Source: Hydrogenobaculum sp. Y04AAS1
Lineage (GTDB): Bacteria > Aquificota > Aquificia > Aquificales > Aquificaceae
Assembly (NCBI RefSeq): GCF_000020785.1
Contig: NC_011126.1
Coordinates: 682,001-746,000, forward strand
Reading direction: 5' to 3'
DNA: 64,000 bases
In this document: positions 38,301-47,278 of the stretch, piece after piece
Layout: every line of letters begins with the position of its first letter
How positions within the stretch are numbered: position 1 is the first letter of the stretch
The notes under the pieces: model-generated
Seen by the model: the letters and a program-made list of their open reading frames with translations, nothing else
The model's database searches: none
Told to the model about the DNA's origin: nothing
Translations under genes and position numbers: made by a program

Positions 38301-38417
38301 ATATCTGTTATGGGTGGTCTTTTTATAGGTATATTTCTTTCACTTCTTGCTCTTCCAATCTTTTACACCACGCTAAGGGGTATATTCCTTAAGCTTAGAC
38401 TTTCAAAAAATCTATGA
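35370..38417 (+). CDS. RND-family efflux transporter (pump 1)
   Basis: A 1015-aa inner-membrane transporter with 12 TM helices and two large periplasmic loops. The helix-4 region reads GGLAASIGALVDHAIVVMENI, with one Asp and the VMENIE motif, closer to the multidrug/hydrophobic group than to the metal (DFG..D...E) type seen in pump 2. The substrate is unknown. It pairs with the lipoprotein adaptor upstream. No outer-membrane factor gene is adjacent, so it may share the TolC-like protein at 46007. Confidence 0.88.
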   Translation: MRSFVSFAIKNRYAFFIIFGVLSVLGYMLSFKLPEDIFPNVVYPRVVITVNANYEPIQKTLSNITIPMEQGIKSVEGVTDVRSRTGPGLVMLNVYFSPNTNPYRAYQMIMSKISELQMDMGVKASFDVRLMGPSAYSIAGYALVSRELPINKLSNIVRYTIKPALLSIPGVYEVDMVGGTYSTMDVVLNPSVIQKLNIPISVILNDIRSYTQNHFIGEYNQKNFSILVFGIQTPKDEQDILNIPIYYNNQTITLGDVAYVVKGHYPMLSYVNVDGYPSTVIFNIHRTNNANAIKIVNEVDKTLKSLKLPPHAHIVKWFDVTDFISSSIRSVIDAIIIGSLITLVVIAIFLNNVRLSLLTAIVIPVSILCALLFMYILHGSLNLMSLGGLAASIGALVDHAIVVMENIEKNINKPRPKLESVIDASSEILKPMTLATLTSVSVFAPLFFLSGIIGTFFKELALAVILALLISQFVSMTITPSIAYIAIPKVVKPEPNWLLKLTNIYKKLFLSFYKRKNLSILIVALLLLTSFGLYKSMKTGFLPEWDEGMFVLDFTGPSGASSQNTYQIVKHIEKIVASIPEVKHYSVRIGASLGQPRNPTNKGDMLITLKDHRTKSIFEVMREIRQKVDAKIHVLKEFDMAQVLRDRLGDITGQHAPFSVVIHGSDPETLVKLGEEIRDKIAKEPIFKEVNLKTLFYGPYYYISLKKDAYSNYGITYDDVVNTLKLHLWGITLTNYLKGQERIFIRAYEPFDPNEETIKDINIYSSKKHMYIPISLVANIRFEKNVPGITRRNLQNVSVVRVKMHHEDLALGIRVLKKVLNNIVMPQGYYYTIEGFYKEQQQSFKEMFIVIGFSVLIVLALLIFQFGSLLQALSVIFVLSLSVVGVFLALMITNKPLDVTSFMGMLLVLSVVVNNGILIFDYYNKELEENVSHKEAMLNACKKRFRPILMTMVADVLGFLPIALAIGRGTEVIQNMAISVMGGLFIGIFLSLLALPIFYTTLRGIFLKLRLSKNL

Positions 38418-38455
38418 TACTTTTAGAAGTTTAAAATTTGAACATCATTTTTATT

Positions 38456-38461
38456 TATAAT
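38456..38461 (+). promoter_or_regulatory. -10 box (TATAAT) for prmA, leaderless arrangement
   Basis: A perfect TATAAT ends six bases before ATG 38468 and there is no Shine-Dalgarno, so transcription should start at the ATG. The box also argues against the longer frame from 38438, whose start would lie upstream of the transcript. Confidence 0.55.
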
Positions 38462-38467
38462 GTTTAT

Positions 38468-39331
38468 ATGGAATATCAAATTTTTATATACGAAATAGAC
38501 AAAGAGCTTTTAGAGGATTCGCTTATAGAAGAGGCTTTTGGTTTTGAGATTTTAGAAAAGAAAGAAAATCTATGGAAAATATCAACAGACAAAAAGATAG
38601 ATGGCATAGAACCAATAGAGATAAAAAAGATAAACTACGATGAATTTGAATTTGGTGAGATAGAACCTATAAAAGAAGATATTTTTGTGATAGTGCCCTC
38701 TTACGCTATACCAATAAAGATTAAAAAAGGTATGGCCTTTGGCACAGGTCTTCACGAGAGCACAAAGCTCATGCTATCTTTGATGAAAGATTTTATAGGA
38801 GCTTACGACAGTGTGTTGGATGTAGGATGTGGAAGCGGTATACTTACAATTGCCAGCAAATATCTTAGCAAAAGCTATGTAAAAGGTATAGATATAGATC
38901 CAATAGCTATCCAGGAGGCTATAGAAAATGCAAAAAACAACCGTATTGAAGATATACACTTTGAAGTGGCATCTCCAGAAGATATTCTTATAAGAAGATT
39001 TGAATATAGCTCTAAAAAATTAAAACATATAAAAGATGAGTTTTTCTACGATTATTTTATTGGAGTTTATGATGTAGTTTTAGCCAACTTAGAAATGCAT
39101 ATTTTCGAAAAAGAGCTTCCAAACATCGCAAAGCTATTTAAAAAATATCTTACAATATCAGGCATATACAAAGATGAGGATAAACTTATTAAAGATATGA
39201 TTAACAATCTACATCTTAAAATCCTAAAACAAACCACAAAAAACGATTGGCATGGATTTGTAGTAAAACACGTTGAAATGGAAAATAATAGCAACCTGGA
39301 TACTAAAATAGATTTTACTAGGAAGTGTTAA
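38468..39331 (+). CDS. prmA: Ribosomal protein L11 methyltransferase
   Basis: A 287-aa SAM-dependent methyltransferase. The SAM motif LDVGCGSGILTIAS and the preceding MAFGTGLHESTKLML (the PrmA hallmark GTG.H.TT-like) are clear, and VLANLEMHIF stands where PrmA has the NI.... catalytic segment. The N-terminal substrate domain (about 1-80) is short and divergent. An upstream ATG at 38438 is in frame but is rejected on promoter position. The gene is followed directly by the acyl-activating fusion protein. Confidence 0.85.
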   Translation: MEYQIFIYEIDKELLEDSLIEEAFGFEILEKKENLWKISTDKKIDGIEPIEIKKINYDEFEFGEIEPIKEDIFVIVPSYAIPIKIKKGMAFGTGLHESTKLMLSLMKDFIGAYDSVLDVGCGSGILTIASKYLSKSYVKGIDIDPIAIQEAIENAKNNRIEDIHFEVASPEDILIRRFEYSSKKLKHIKDEFFYDYFIGVYDVVLANLEMHIFEKELPNIAKLFKKYLTISGIYKDEDKLIKDMINNLHLKILKQTTKNDWHGFVVKHVEMENNSNLDTKIDFTRKC

Positions 39332-41806
39332 ATGTTTTTGAGATTTTATGACAAAACAGCTTTTATATACAAAGGTAAAAACATATCTTACAAAGAGTTA
39401 ATAGACAAAGCAGAATTTTACAGCGTAGCCATAGATATAATACCGGGGGATAGGGTTGTAATATTCTCAGAAAATAAACCAGAATGGGTTTATGCTCTTT
39501 TTGGTATATGGAGAAGGGGAGGTATAGCAGTACCTATAGACCATATGGCTTCCGAAGATGAAGTGGCGTTTATTATTCAAGATGCAAGACCAACTTATGC
39601 TTTTGTGTCAAGCGATCTAAAAGATACTTTTGCAAAAGCCGTAAAAAGGCATAGATATAAGGTAGAGGTTATAGATATAGAAGATTTTATACCTTTCCAA
39701 GACCCTAAAGAGCCCATCACAAACATTTCTGAAGATATAGCTCTCATTCTTTATACCTCTGGTACCACTGGACAACCTAAAGGTGTCATGCTTACGTTTG
39801 GAAACCTTCAATCTAACACAGAGGCTATAGCTAAAGAAAATATAGCTTCCTCAAAAGACATCACCATAGCTCTTCTTCCATTTCACCATGCTTATCCTCT
39901 CATGGTATCTTTATTGGTACCAATTTATCTTGGCGCTACAATTATATTTAGCGAAAACCTTTCTTCTAGTTCGTTGATAAATTTAATCATTGCAAACAAA
40001 GTAACTGCTCTCATTGGGGTACCAAAGCTTTACAAAATATTACACGACAAAATATTTGGAGAGATAAAAGATATTCCTGTAGCAAAAAAGATGTTTTCCT
40101 TTGTAGATTTTGTTGGTAGTCCCAAGCTTGGTAAGATTATTTTTAAAAAAGTTCACAAAAGCTTTGGCGGTAATCTCAAATATTTTATAAGTGGCGGGGC
40201 TAAATTAGATCCAAATATAGCACACGATCTTTATATGCTTGGATTTGATGTATTGGAAGGGTATGGTCTTACTGAGACATCACCTATAGTAAGCTTTAAC
40301 GTACCCGGTAGTATAAAAATAGGTTCTGTTGGAAAACCTATTCCTGGGGTAGAAGTGAAAATAGCAGAAGATGGCGAGGTTTTGGTAAAAGGAAAAAATG
40401 TTATGAAAGGTTATTGGCAAAGACCTGACCTTACAAATGAAGCTATAAAAGATGGTTGGTTCTATACTGGTGATATAGGTTATCTAGATGAAGATGGTTA
40501 TCTTTACATAATAGGTAGGAAAAAAGAGCTTATAGTGCTTGAAAACGGCAAAAAAGTAATACCAGAAGAAATTGAAAACCTTATTCTTTCCAAAAGCGAT
40601 ATAGTAAAAGAAGTGGCTGTTATAGAACAAAATGGACATCTACATGCCATAATAGTACCAAATTTTGAGTTGGTAAAAGAAAAAGGTATATTAAATCTAA
40701 GAGAATATATTACTTGGGAAGTTATCGATAAGGTAAACCGTGAGTTGCCTTCTTACAAAAATATAACTGATTTTAGCATAAGAGAAGAAGAACTGCCAAA
40801 GACAAGACTTGGAAAAATAAAAAGGTTTTTGTTAAAAGCCCAAGACAACGTACCATTAAAAGCTAAAGAGCAAACTTATAAAGAAGAAGAAAAAAAACTT
40901 ATTGGTATATTGACAGAACAAGAAGGAATATTGCTTGATTATCTCAGGAGATACAAAAGTGATATATCTCCTAAAGATCACATAGAGATAGACCTTGGTT
41001 TGGATTCTTTGGATAAGGTGGAACTTTTAAGCTTTTTAGATAGAACCTTTGGTATACAAATATCAGAAAAAGAACTTTCTAAATATTTATCTGTAGAGCA
41101 ATTAATGAACTTGGTACTAGACAAAGAAGCTAAGCAAACAAAAGAAGTAAACTGGCACGACATACTAAGCGAAACCGCTCCTGCTGAAACATTAGAATAC
41201 AAAGACGAAGTTTTAGTATACGGTTCTTATTTGTTAAAACAAAGTTTTAGAGTTTACTTTAAGTTCCAAGTAGAGGGCTTACCAAATCTACCAAAAGAAA
41301 ATCCATTTATAATAGCACCAAATCACGCTAGTTATTTAGATGGATTTTTAATAGCGGCTTCCTTGCCAAAAGAACTTATAAAAGATACATATTTTGTAGG
41401 AGCAAAAGAATACTTTGAAGGCAAAGTTGGAACTATTGTTGCTAAATATTTTCATGTTATAACAGTAGATACCCAATCCAGCGTTAAAGAAACACTCATA
41501 AAATCTGCAGCTGTTTTAAAAAGCAAAAAAAATTTAGTTATATTTCCAGAAGGAGCTAGAACTAGAAACGGTAAACTACTTCCATTTAAAAAAGGCGTGG
41601 CTATATTGAGCAAAGAACTTAAAGTACCTATTGTCCCAACGGCTATAAAAGGGTCTTACGATTCAATGAAGATAGGTGATATATTTCCAAAACCTAAAAA
41701 GATCGTTGTAAGGTATGGATGGCCTCTTTTAGATTACGAGTTTTCTTACGATGAAATCATAGGAAGGTTGGAAGAAGCGGTGCAATCCCTTCTTAATTTA
41801 TCTTAA
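39332..41806 (+). CDS. Fusion: AMP-forming acyl ligase, acyl carrier protein and PlsC-type acyltransferase
   Basis: An 824-aa three-part protein. Residues 1-510 are an acyl-adenylating ligase (YTSGTTGQPKG at 141-151, EGYGLTETSP, and GWFYTGDIGYLDEDGYLYIIGRKKEL). Around Ser559 is an acyl carrier domain with the phosphopantetheine site GLDSLDKVEL. From about 640 on is a 1-acyl-glycerophosphate-type acyltransferase with NHASYLD (Asn664, His665, Asp670) and FPEGARTRNG. The likely path is activation of a free fatty acid, loading on the built-in ACP and transfer to a lysophospholipid. E. coli Aas has the opposite domain order and no ACP. The lipid substrate is inferred. Confidence 0.88.
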   Translation: MFLRFYDKTAFIYKGKNISYKELIDKAEFYSVAIDIIPGDRVVIFSENKPEWVYALFGIWRRGGIAVPIDHMASEDEVAFIIQDARPTYAFVSSDLKDTFAKAVKRHRYKVEVIDIEDFIPFQDPKEPITNISEDIALILYTSGTTGQPKGVMLTFGNLQSNTEAIAKENIASSKDITIALLPFHHAYPLMVSLLVPIYLGATIIFSENLSSSSLINLIIANKVTALIGVPKLYKILHDKIFGEIKDIPVAKKMFSFVDFVGSPKLGKIIFKKVHKSFGGNLKYFISGGAKLDPNIAHDLYMLGFDVLEGYGLTETSPIVSFNVPGSIKIGSVGKPIPGVEVKIAEDGEVLVKGKNVMKGYWQRPDLTNEAIKDGWFYTGDIGYLDEDGYLYIIGRKKELIVLENGKKVIPEEIENLILSKSDIVKEVAVIEQNGHLHAIIVPNFELVKEKGILNLREYITWEVIDKVNRELPSYKNITDFSIREEELPKTRLGKIKRFLLKAQDNVPLKAKEQTYKEEEKKLIGILTEQEGILLDYLRRYKSDISPKDHIEIDLGLDSLDKVELLSFLDRTFGIQISEKELSKYLSVEQLMNLVLDKEAKQTKEVNWHDILSETAPAETLEYKDEVLVYGSYLLKQSFRVYFKFQVEGLPNLPKENPFIIAPNHASYLDGFLIAASLPKELIKDTYFVGAKEYFEGKVGTIVAKYFHVITVDTQSSVKETLIKSAAVLKSKKNLVIFPEGARTRNGKLLPFKKGVAILSKELKVPIVPTAIKGSYDSMKIGDIFPKPKKIVVRYGWPLLDYEFSYDEIIGRLEEAVQSLLNLS

Positions 41807-41852
41807 TTATGTAGTTTTTGGCTTTTAGCAAAGGCTTAGCTTATTTATGTGC

Positions 41853-41858
41853 TATAAT
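41853..41858 (+). promoter_or_regulatory. -10 box (TATAAT) and ribosome site for serA
   Basis: TATAAT 31 bases before the serA ATG, followed by GGAGG at 41880-41884. Unlike several other first genes here, serA would have a normal leader of about 25 bases. No convincing -35 is seen. Confidence 0.5.
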
Positions 41859-41889
41859 ATATATTCTAACTAATGTTGCGGAGGTTTTT

Positions 41890-43473
41890 ATGAAAGTTTT
41901 AATCACCGACCCAATATCCCCAAAAGGCGTAGAGATTCTTAAAAAAGAATTTGAAGTTGATTATTATCCAGAAATCAAGTTTGAAGAGCTCTTAGAAATA
42001 GTGGGAAATTACGATGCAATAGTCACAAGAAGTAGGACCCCCATCACCACAGAGCTCTTAGAAAGGGCGAAGAATCTAAAAGTTATAGGAAGGGCAGGGG
42101 TAGGCGTAGACAACGTAGATATAGAAACAGCTTCTAAAAAGGGTATTTTGGTATGTAATACACCCGGAGCAAATACGATAGGCGCCACAGAGCTCACCAT
42201 AGGACATATGATAAATATCATCAGAACTATACACAAAACCCACAACACCATAATGGATTATAGATGGGAAAGACATAGTTTTATGGGTATTGAGCTTTTT
42301 GGAAAAACATTAGGTATAATAGGTTTAGGAAACATAGGCTCTCAAGTGGCCATAAGGGCAAAAGCCTTTGGAATGAAGGTCATTGCCTATGATCCTTATA
42401 TACCAAGAGAAAAAGGTGATAGATTGGGAGTAAAACTATACGATGATTTGGATGAAATGTTGGGGATCTCGGATGTTATCACCGTTCATACACCACTAAC
42501 CCACGAAACGAAAGGAATGATCAACAAAGAACGCATCGCTAAGATGAAAGATGGTGCTATTGTTATAAACTGCGCTAGGGGTGGTATCATAGTAGAATGG
42601 GATCTTATAGAAGCTCTTAAAAGCGGGAAACTATACGGAGCTGGTATAGATGTTTTTAGTAAAGAACCACCACCAAAAGAGCTCGTTGATGCTTTTAGAG
42701 AATGTAAAAATGTATCTTTGAGCGCTCACATAGGAGCAAATACCTATGAATCTCAAGAAAATGTTGGTATCATAATAGCTCAGCAAGTAACCAAAGCCCT
42801 TAAGGGTCAGCCCGTAGATTACGTAGTAAATGCACCTTTCCCAGATATATCTGTGATAACACTTATAAAACCGCACTTAGATTTGGCTGAAAATATGGGA
42901 AGTCTTGTAGCTCAGCTTAGCACAGACGGTATAAAAAAGATAAAAATAGAAGTTATAGGAGACTTGGCTCAAAACTCAAAACCTGTAGTAGCTGCTGTGT
43001 TAAAAGGTGTTTTAAAAAGTATAACAGATTATCCAGTAAATATAATAAATGCTACATATCTTGCAAAAGATTACGGCATAGAAGTAGAGGAAATAGCAAA
43101 TGAGGAGTCTCAAGACTTTAAACATTATATAAAAATAACCGCTTACGGAGACGTACAAGAAAAAGTTGTAGGTGGTAGTCTAATAGAAAATCAAATACCT
43201 CGCATCTTGCAAATAGATAGATTCTATGTGGACGTTGAGCCAGAAGGTGTTATGCTTGTATTTGAAAATAAAGACGCACCTGGGGTAATAGGTACCATAG
43301 GGTCTATCTTAGGTCAAGCCAATGTCAATATAGCTGGCTTTAGATTAGGGAGAGAGAAAAAAGGCGGATTAGCATTAGGAGTATTGAACCTAGATTCTAA
43401 AGTAAGCGATGAGGTGTTGGAAAAACTAAAGAGAATACCACAAATTATCTCTATGAAGCAGGTAATCTTATGA
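41890..43473 (+). CDS. serA: D-3-phosphoglycerate dehydrogenase
   Basis: A 527-aa enzyme starting the serine pathway. The NAD-binding motif [10 protein letters not shown], the catalytic [11 protein letters not shown] region with a later [10 protein letters not shown] and an intervening substrate domain (about 330-450) precede a C-terminal ACT domain ([17 protein letters not shown]), the four-domain long form. The frame is open from 41818, but ATG 41890 has GGAGG five bases upstream and the usual N-terminus [10 protein letters not shown]. It overlaps lysC by four bases. Confidence 0.94.
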   Translation: MKVLITDPISPKGVEILKKEFEVDYYPEIKFEELLEIVGNYDAIVTRSRTPITTELLERAKNLKVIGRAGVGVDNVDIETASKKGILVCNTPGANTIGATELTIGHMINIIRTIHKTHNTIMDYRWERHSFMGIELFGKTLGIIGLGNIGSQVAIRAKAFGMKVIAYDPYIPREKGDRLGVKLYDDLDEMLGISDVITVHTPLTHETKGMINKERIAKMKDGAIVINCARGGIIVEWDLIEALKSGKLYGAGIDVFSKEPPPKELVDAFRECKNVSLSAHIGANTYESQENVGIIIAQQVTKALKGQPVDYVVNAPFPDISVITLIKPHLDLAENMGSLVAQLSTDGIKKIKIEVIGDLAQNSKPVVAAVLKGVLKSITDYPVNIINATYLAKDYGIEVEEIANEESQDFKHYIKITAYGDVQEKVVGGSLIENQIPRILQIDRFYVDVEPEGVMLVFENKDAPGVIGTIGSILGQANVNIAGFRLGREKKGGLALGVLNLDSKVSDEVLEKLKRIPQIISMKQVIL

Positions 43474-44684
43474 TACTGGTACAAAAGTTTGGTGGTACAT
43501 CCGTTGGGTCTATAGAGCGCATAGAAAATGCCGCCAACAAAGTTATAAACGCTATAAAAAGAGGCTACAAGCCTGTGGTGGTGTCCTCAGCGATGTCCGG
43601 TGAGACCGAAAGACTTATAAAGCTAGCAAAAACCATAGAAGAGCATCCAAATTACAGAGAGTTAGACCAGCTTATATCCACCGGTGAGCAACAAGCTATA
43701 GCCCTTTTTGCTCTTATGCTTATAAAAAAAGGATATGACGCTGTTAGTTTGTGTGGTTGGCAAATGCCTATAGAGACAGACGGTGTGCATTTTAAAGCCA
43801 ACATTAAAAATATAAACACAAAAAAGGTTTTTGAGCTTTTAGGAAAAAATATAATACCAATAGTGGCTGGTTTTCAAGGCATAGACGAGCATGGAGATAT
43901 AACCACCTTAGGAAGAGGCGGTTCTGACACTACCGCTGTAGCTTTAGCTGGATATCTAAAAGCAGATTGTGAGATATACACAGACGTTAACGGCGTTTAT
44001 ACCACAGATCCGCGCATAGTAAAGCATGCTAAGAAGATAGATTACATATCCTACGAAGAGATGCTTGAGATGGCGTCGTTGGGTGCTAAGGTAATGCAGA
44101 TAAAAAGCGTTGAGTTTGCTGCAAAATTTGGCTCTCGCATACACGTTAGATCTTCTTTTGAAGAGGCAGAAGGCACTTGGATAGTACCGGAGGAAGAAAT
44201 TATGGAGAAAAAAGCCGTAAGAGCTATAACTGCCGATGTTAACGAATCAAGGATTACAATAACTCACATACCAGATAAACCTGGTATAGCTGCTGAGATT
44301 TTTAAGAGCTTAGGGGAGTCTCACATAGTAGTAGATATGATTGTGCAAAATGTATCTGTGGATGGATATACAGATATGTCTTTTACAGTAAACAAAAACG
44401 ACGCTCACAAAGCAGAAGAAATTACCAAAAAAGTAGCTAAGCAATTAAACGCAAGAGATGTACTAAGAGATGATGATGTAGCTAAGATATCTGTAGTAGG
44501 CATAGGTATGAAAAGCGCTTACGGTATAGCTGGACGTATGTTTGAAGTGCTTGCCGCAAACAACATAAATATAAAAGCCATATCCACTTCCGAGATAAAG
44601 ATATCTTGTCTTATAGATGAAAAATATACAGAGTTAGCCGTTAGAGCACTACACGAAGAGTTTATAGAAAAAGATGAGTCTTGA
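43470..44684 (+). CDS. lysC: Aspartate kinase
   Basis: A 404-aa kinase that opens the lysine/threonine/methionine pathway. It starts with [11 protein letters not shown], has [14 protein letters not shown] and [12 protein letters not shown], and two C-terminal ACT domains ([15 protein letters not shown] and [19 protein letters not shown]) typical of feedback-controlled forms. It is translationally coupled to serA and overlaps hldA by 11 bases. Confidence 0.95.
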   Translation: MILVQKFGGTSVGSIERIENAANKVINAIKRGYKPVVVSSAMSGETERLIKLAKTIEEHPNYRELDQLISTGEQQAIALFALMLIKKGYDAVSLCGWQMPIETDGVHFKANIKNINTKKVFELLGKNIIPIVAGFQGIDEHGDITTLGRGGSDTTAVALAGYLKADCEIYTDVNGVYTTDPRIVKHAKKIDYISYEEMLEMASLGAKVMQIKSVEFAAKFGSRIHVRSSFEEAEGTWIVPEEEIMEKKAVRAITADVNESRITITHIPDKPGIAAEIFKSLGESHIVVDMIVQNVSVDGYTDMSFTVNKNDAHKAEEITKKVAKQLNARDVLRDDDVAKISVVGIGMKSAYGIAGRMFEVLAANNINIKAISTSEIKISCLIDEKYTELAVRALHEEFIEKDES

Positions 44685-45600
44685 TAAAAAAAGAGCTTCT
44701 GAAATTTTAGATGCTTTTAAAAACTTAAAAATTGCCGTAATAGGCGATGTAATGCTTGATCATTATCTTTTTGGAAACGTTGAAAGAATATCCCCAGAAG
44801 CGCCGGTGCCAGTGGTAGAAGTTCTTTCAGAAGAATACAGATTAGGTGGGGCTGCAAACGTGGCCTCCAACTTATCACACTTGGGAGTAAACACATACCT
44901 ATGCGGTGTGGTGGGCAACGACAACGCAAATATAATAATGTCAAAAAAATTAAAAGAACTAAACATAGAAAACCTAAACATAGTCTCAGATAAACCTACC
45001 ACCCAAAAAACCCGCATAATAGCCTCTCATCAACAGCTTATAAGGATAGATTGGGAAGACAAATCTCCTTTTTTAGATTTTAAGCAAATTTTAGATAAGC
45101 TTCCAAAAGATATAGACGGTATAATAGTATCTGATTATGCTAAAGGACTTATCACAAAAGAGCTTGTAAAGTCTTTAATAAAAAACTACCCTTTTGTAGC
45201 AGCAGATCCAAAACCCTCCCACAAACAATTTTACCACAATGTAACCTTGCTAACTCCAAACGAAAAAGAAGCCAAAACGATGTTCAATGAAGAGGATATA
45301 ATAACTCTTGGTAAAAGCCTAAAAACTGAGCTAAACCTAACATATTTAGCTATAACCCTTGGACCTAAAGGTGTAGCTTTTTTTGAAGATGATGCTATTC
45401 ATACTTACAGCGCAAAAGCCAAAGAAGTTTATGATGTTACTGGTGCTGGTGATACTTTTATAGCGGTTTTAACGGCATCGCTTCTTGCTGGTGCTAAAAC
45501 CAACGAAGCTTGCGAGATAGCAAACACAGCAGCTGGTATAGTAGTATCAAAAATAGGAGCTGCTTCTACCACAAAAGAAGAAATATTGGAAAATCTTTAG
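44674..45600 (+). CDS. hldA: D-glycero-beta-D-manno-heptose-7-phosphate kinase
   Basis: A 308-aa PfkB-fold kinase that makes the bisphosphate precursor of ADP-heptose for the LPS core. Family features are [27 protein letters not shown] and the anion-hole motif DVTGAGDTF with the catalytic Asp. It ends after the kinase domain, so the nucleotidyltransferase half of the E. coli HldE (RfaE) fusion must be separate. Its stop lies one base before the end of a convergent gene. Confidence 0.9.
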   Translation: MSLDKKRASEILDAFKNLKIAVIGDVMLDHYLFGNVERISPEAPVPVVEVLSEEYRLGGAANVASNLSHLGVNTYLCGVVGNDNANIIMSKKLKELNIENLNIVSDKPTTQKTRIIASHQQLIRIDWEDKSPFLDFKQILDKLPKDIDGIIVSDYAKGLITKELVKSLIKNYPFVAADPKPSHKQFYHNVTLLTPNEKEAKTMFNEEDIITLGKSLKTELNLTYLAITLGPKGVAFFEDDAIHTYSAKAKEVYDVTGAGDTFIAVLTASLLAGAKTNEACEIANTAAGIVVSKIGAASTTKEEILENL

Positions 45601-45902
45601 AACAAACCACCAAACCCCCAATAGTTTGATATCTCTTCCAAAAACTCCAAAAGCTCAGATATATTTTTACACATACCTTTATAGCAGCAAGCTTTATCAC
45701 CATCTTTAAAATTTATATCTATGCTACCATCTTTTCTTACTATCAGTTCCGCATCAACACCCTTAGCTTCATATATACCAAGAAATCCATAATCCATAGG
45801 AAACCATATAAATATGTCTAATCTAAGTATATTTTCCAAATCTTTATAAAAGTAGGTAATAGCATTTGTTTTAAATTCATACAAAACACTTTCACAAGCC
45901 AT
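45597..45902 (-). CDS. Hypothetical 101-aa protein
   Basis: An unknown small protein, Cys-containing, with an N-terminal alpha/beta-looking stretch and the segment KACCYKGMCKNISELLEFLEE, which could hold a metal or a disulfide. No family is recognised. It is convergent with hldA, sharing the last bases of that gene, and divergent from the efflux operon at 46007 across a 104-base AT-rich gap. Confidence 0.55.
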   Translation of the reverse strand: MACESVLYEFKTNAITYFYKDLENILRLDIFIWFPMDYGFLGIYEAKGVDAELIVRKDGSIDINFKDGDKACCYKGMCKNISELLEFLEEISNYWGFGGLF

Positions 45903-46006
45903 AAGATAAAAGTAATAAATAGAAACTTAAGAATATCTAATTTATATCATTTATAAAGATATATAGATTTCATAAAAAATTAACAATCTTATGGCACAAT
46001 ATATGT

Positions 46007-47278
46007 ATGAGATTAGATAAAATAAAAGGCGTTGTTTTTGGTTTCTTGGTATATGGGCTTTTAATATCAAAAACTTCATTCTCAGAAGAAAAACCATTAG
46101 AGCTAACACCGGCTCAAGCAGTTTCTATCTTTATACACAACAACTACAACGTTTTAATAGATAAATACAACATAGATAAAGCTTACGCAAACTATCTTGA
46201 ATCAAAAGCCCATACAAATCCAAGTATATACATGTCAAGCGTACAGCACGAAATAAGAAATGGAGAGTTAAGAAGTAGAGATTCCACATCAAACATAGGT
46301 ATAGCTAAGCTTTTCAGAATGGGTGGCAAAAGAAGCCTAAATATGAAGTTAAACTATGCTCTTTACAAATCTTCTATTTTTACCCACGATGACAATGTAA
46401 GAAATCTTCTCATTGGATTTATGAGTCTATATTATCAAGTGATAATAGACAAAATAGCTTTAAGACAAGCTAAAGATGACCTTGATAATTATGAAAAAGT
46501 TTTAAAGATTGCAAAATATCAAAGAGATTACGGTTTTATATCAAATCTTGATTATTTTAAATTGTCTGTTTACAAAGTAAACCTTCAAAGTGCTGTATAT
46601 CAAGCCCAGTCTCAATATAAAAATGATTTAAAACAGTTAAAAACCCTAATGAGAATAAAAAAACCTATACGATTAAAAGCTGGTTATCCAGTGGCATTTT
46701 TACTAAATCAAAAACCTAACTTGAAAAAATATGAAGAGCTTGCTTTGAATAGATTTGACATAAAAGCTGCAAGATATCAACTTCAATCAGATCTTTACAA
46801 TTTAAAATTCCAAAAAGCCCAAAATATACCAGATTTAACCTTTAACTTTGAAATAGATACGGTGGGAATAGACTCGGAAGGTAGAAGATATCCTTTTATG
46901 ATAGGTGCTGGGCTTACTTTTCCACTTCCTATATTTGATAGAAACGTAGGTGGTATACTAAACGCAGCTTACAGTATAAAACAAGATAAACTGATGCTAA
47001 AAAACTTAGAAAATACAGCTAAAACACAAACTTATCAAGCTTATCAAAACTTTTTGAGCGCACAAAAAACCTTTAGAGCTTACGTGGAGAAAAAGAAAGA
47101 AATTGAAAAAATCTTAGATATATCTCAAAAATCTTTTGCTTTAAGAGGTATATCCGTACTAGATTTGTTAGATGCAGAGAGAACTTATAAAGATTTTATG
47201 GCAAGTTACAGAAGTGCTTTGTATCAACTTATGTTAAGTAGAACACTTTTAGATTTTTATAGTAGGGGCAGCTTATGA
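46007..47278 (+). CDS. TolC-family outer membrane efflux channel (pump 2)
   Basis: A 423-aa protein with an N-terminal signal peptide (cleavage near SFS-EEK) and the two repeated coiled-coil halves of the outer membrane efflux family (LTPAQAVSIF..NNYNVLIDKYNIDKAYANYLE in the first, AARYQLQSDLYNLKFQKAQNIPDLTF in the second). The GISVLDLLDAERTY segment near the end is a family hallmark. It is the first gene of a complete tripartite set and overlaps the adaptor gene by four bases. Confidence 0.88.
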   Translation: MRLDKIKGVVFGFLVYGLLISKTSFSEEKPLELTPAQAVSIFIHNNYNVLIDKYNIDKAYANYLESKAHTNPSIYMSSVQHEIRNGELRSRDSTSNIGIAKLFRMGGKRSLNMKLNYALYKSSIFTHDDNVRNLLIGFMSLYYQVIIDKIALRQAKDDLDNYEKVLKIAKYQRDYGFISNLDYFKLSVYKVNLQSAVYQAQSQYKNDLKQLKTLMRIKKPIRLKAGYPVAFLLNQKPNLKKYEELALNRFDIKAARYQLQSDLYNLKFQKAQNIPDLTFNFEIDTVGIDSEGRRYPFMIGAGLTFPLPIFDRNVGGILNAAYSIKQDKLMLKNLENTAKTQTYQAYQNFLSAQKTFRAYVEKKKEIEKILDISQKSFALRGISVLDLLDAERTYKDFMASYRSALYQLMLSRTLLDFYSRGSL

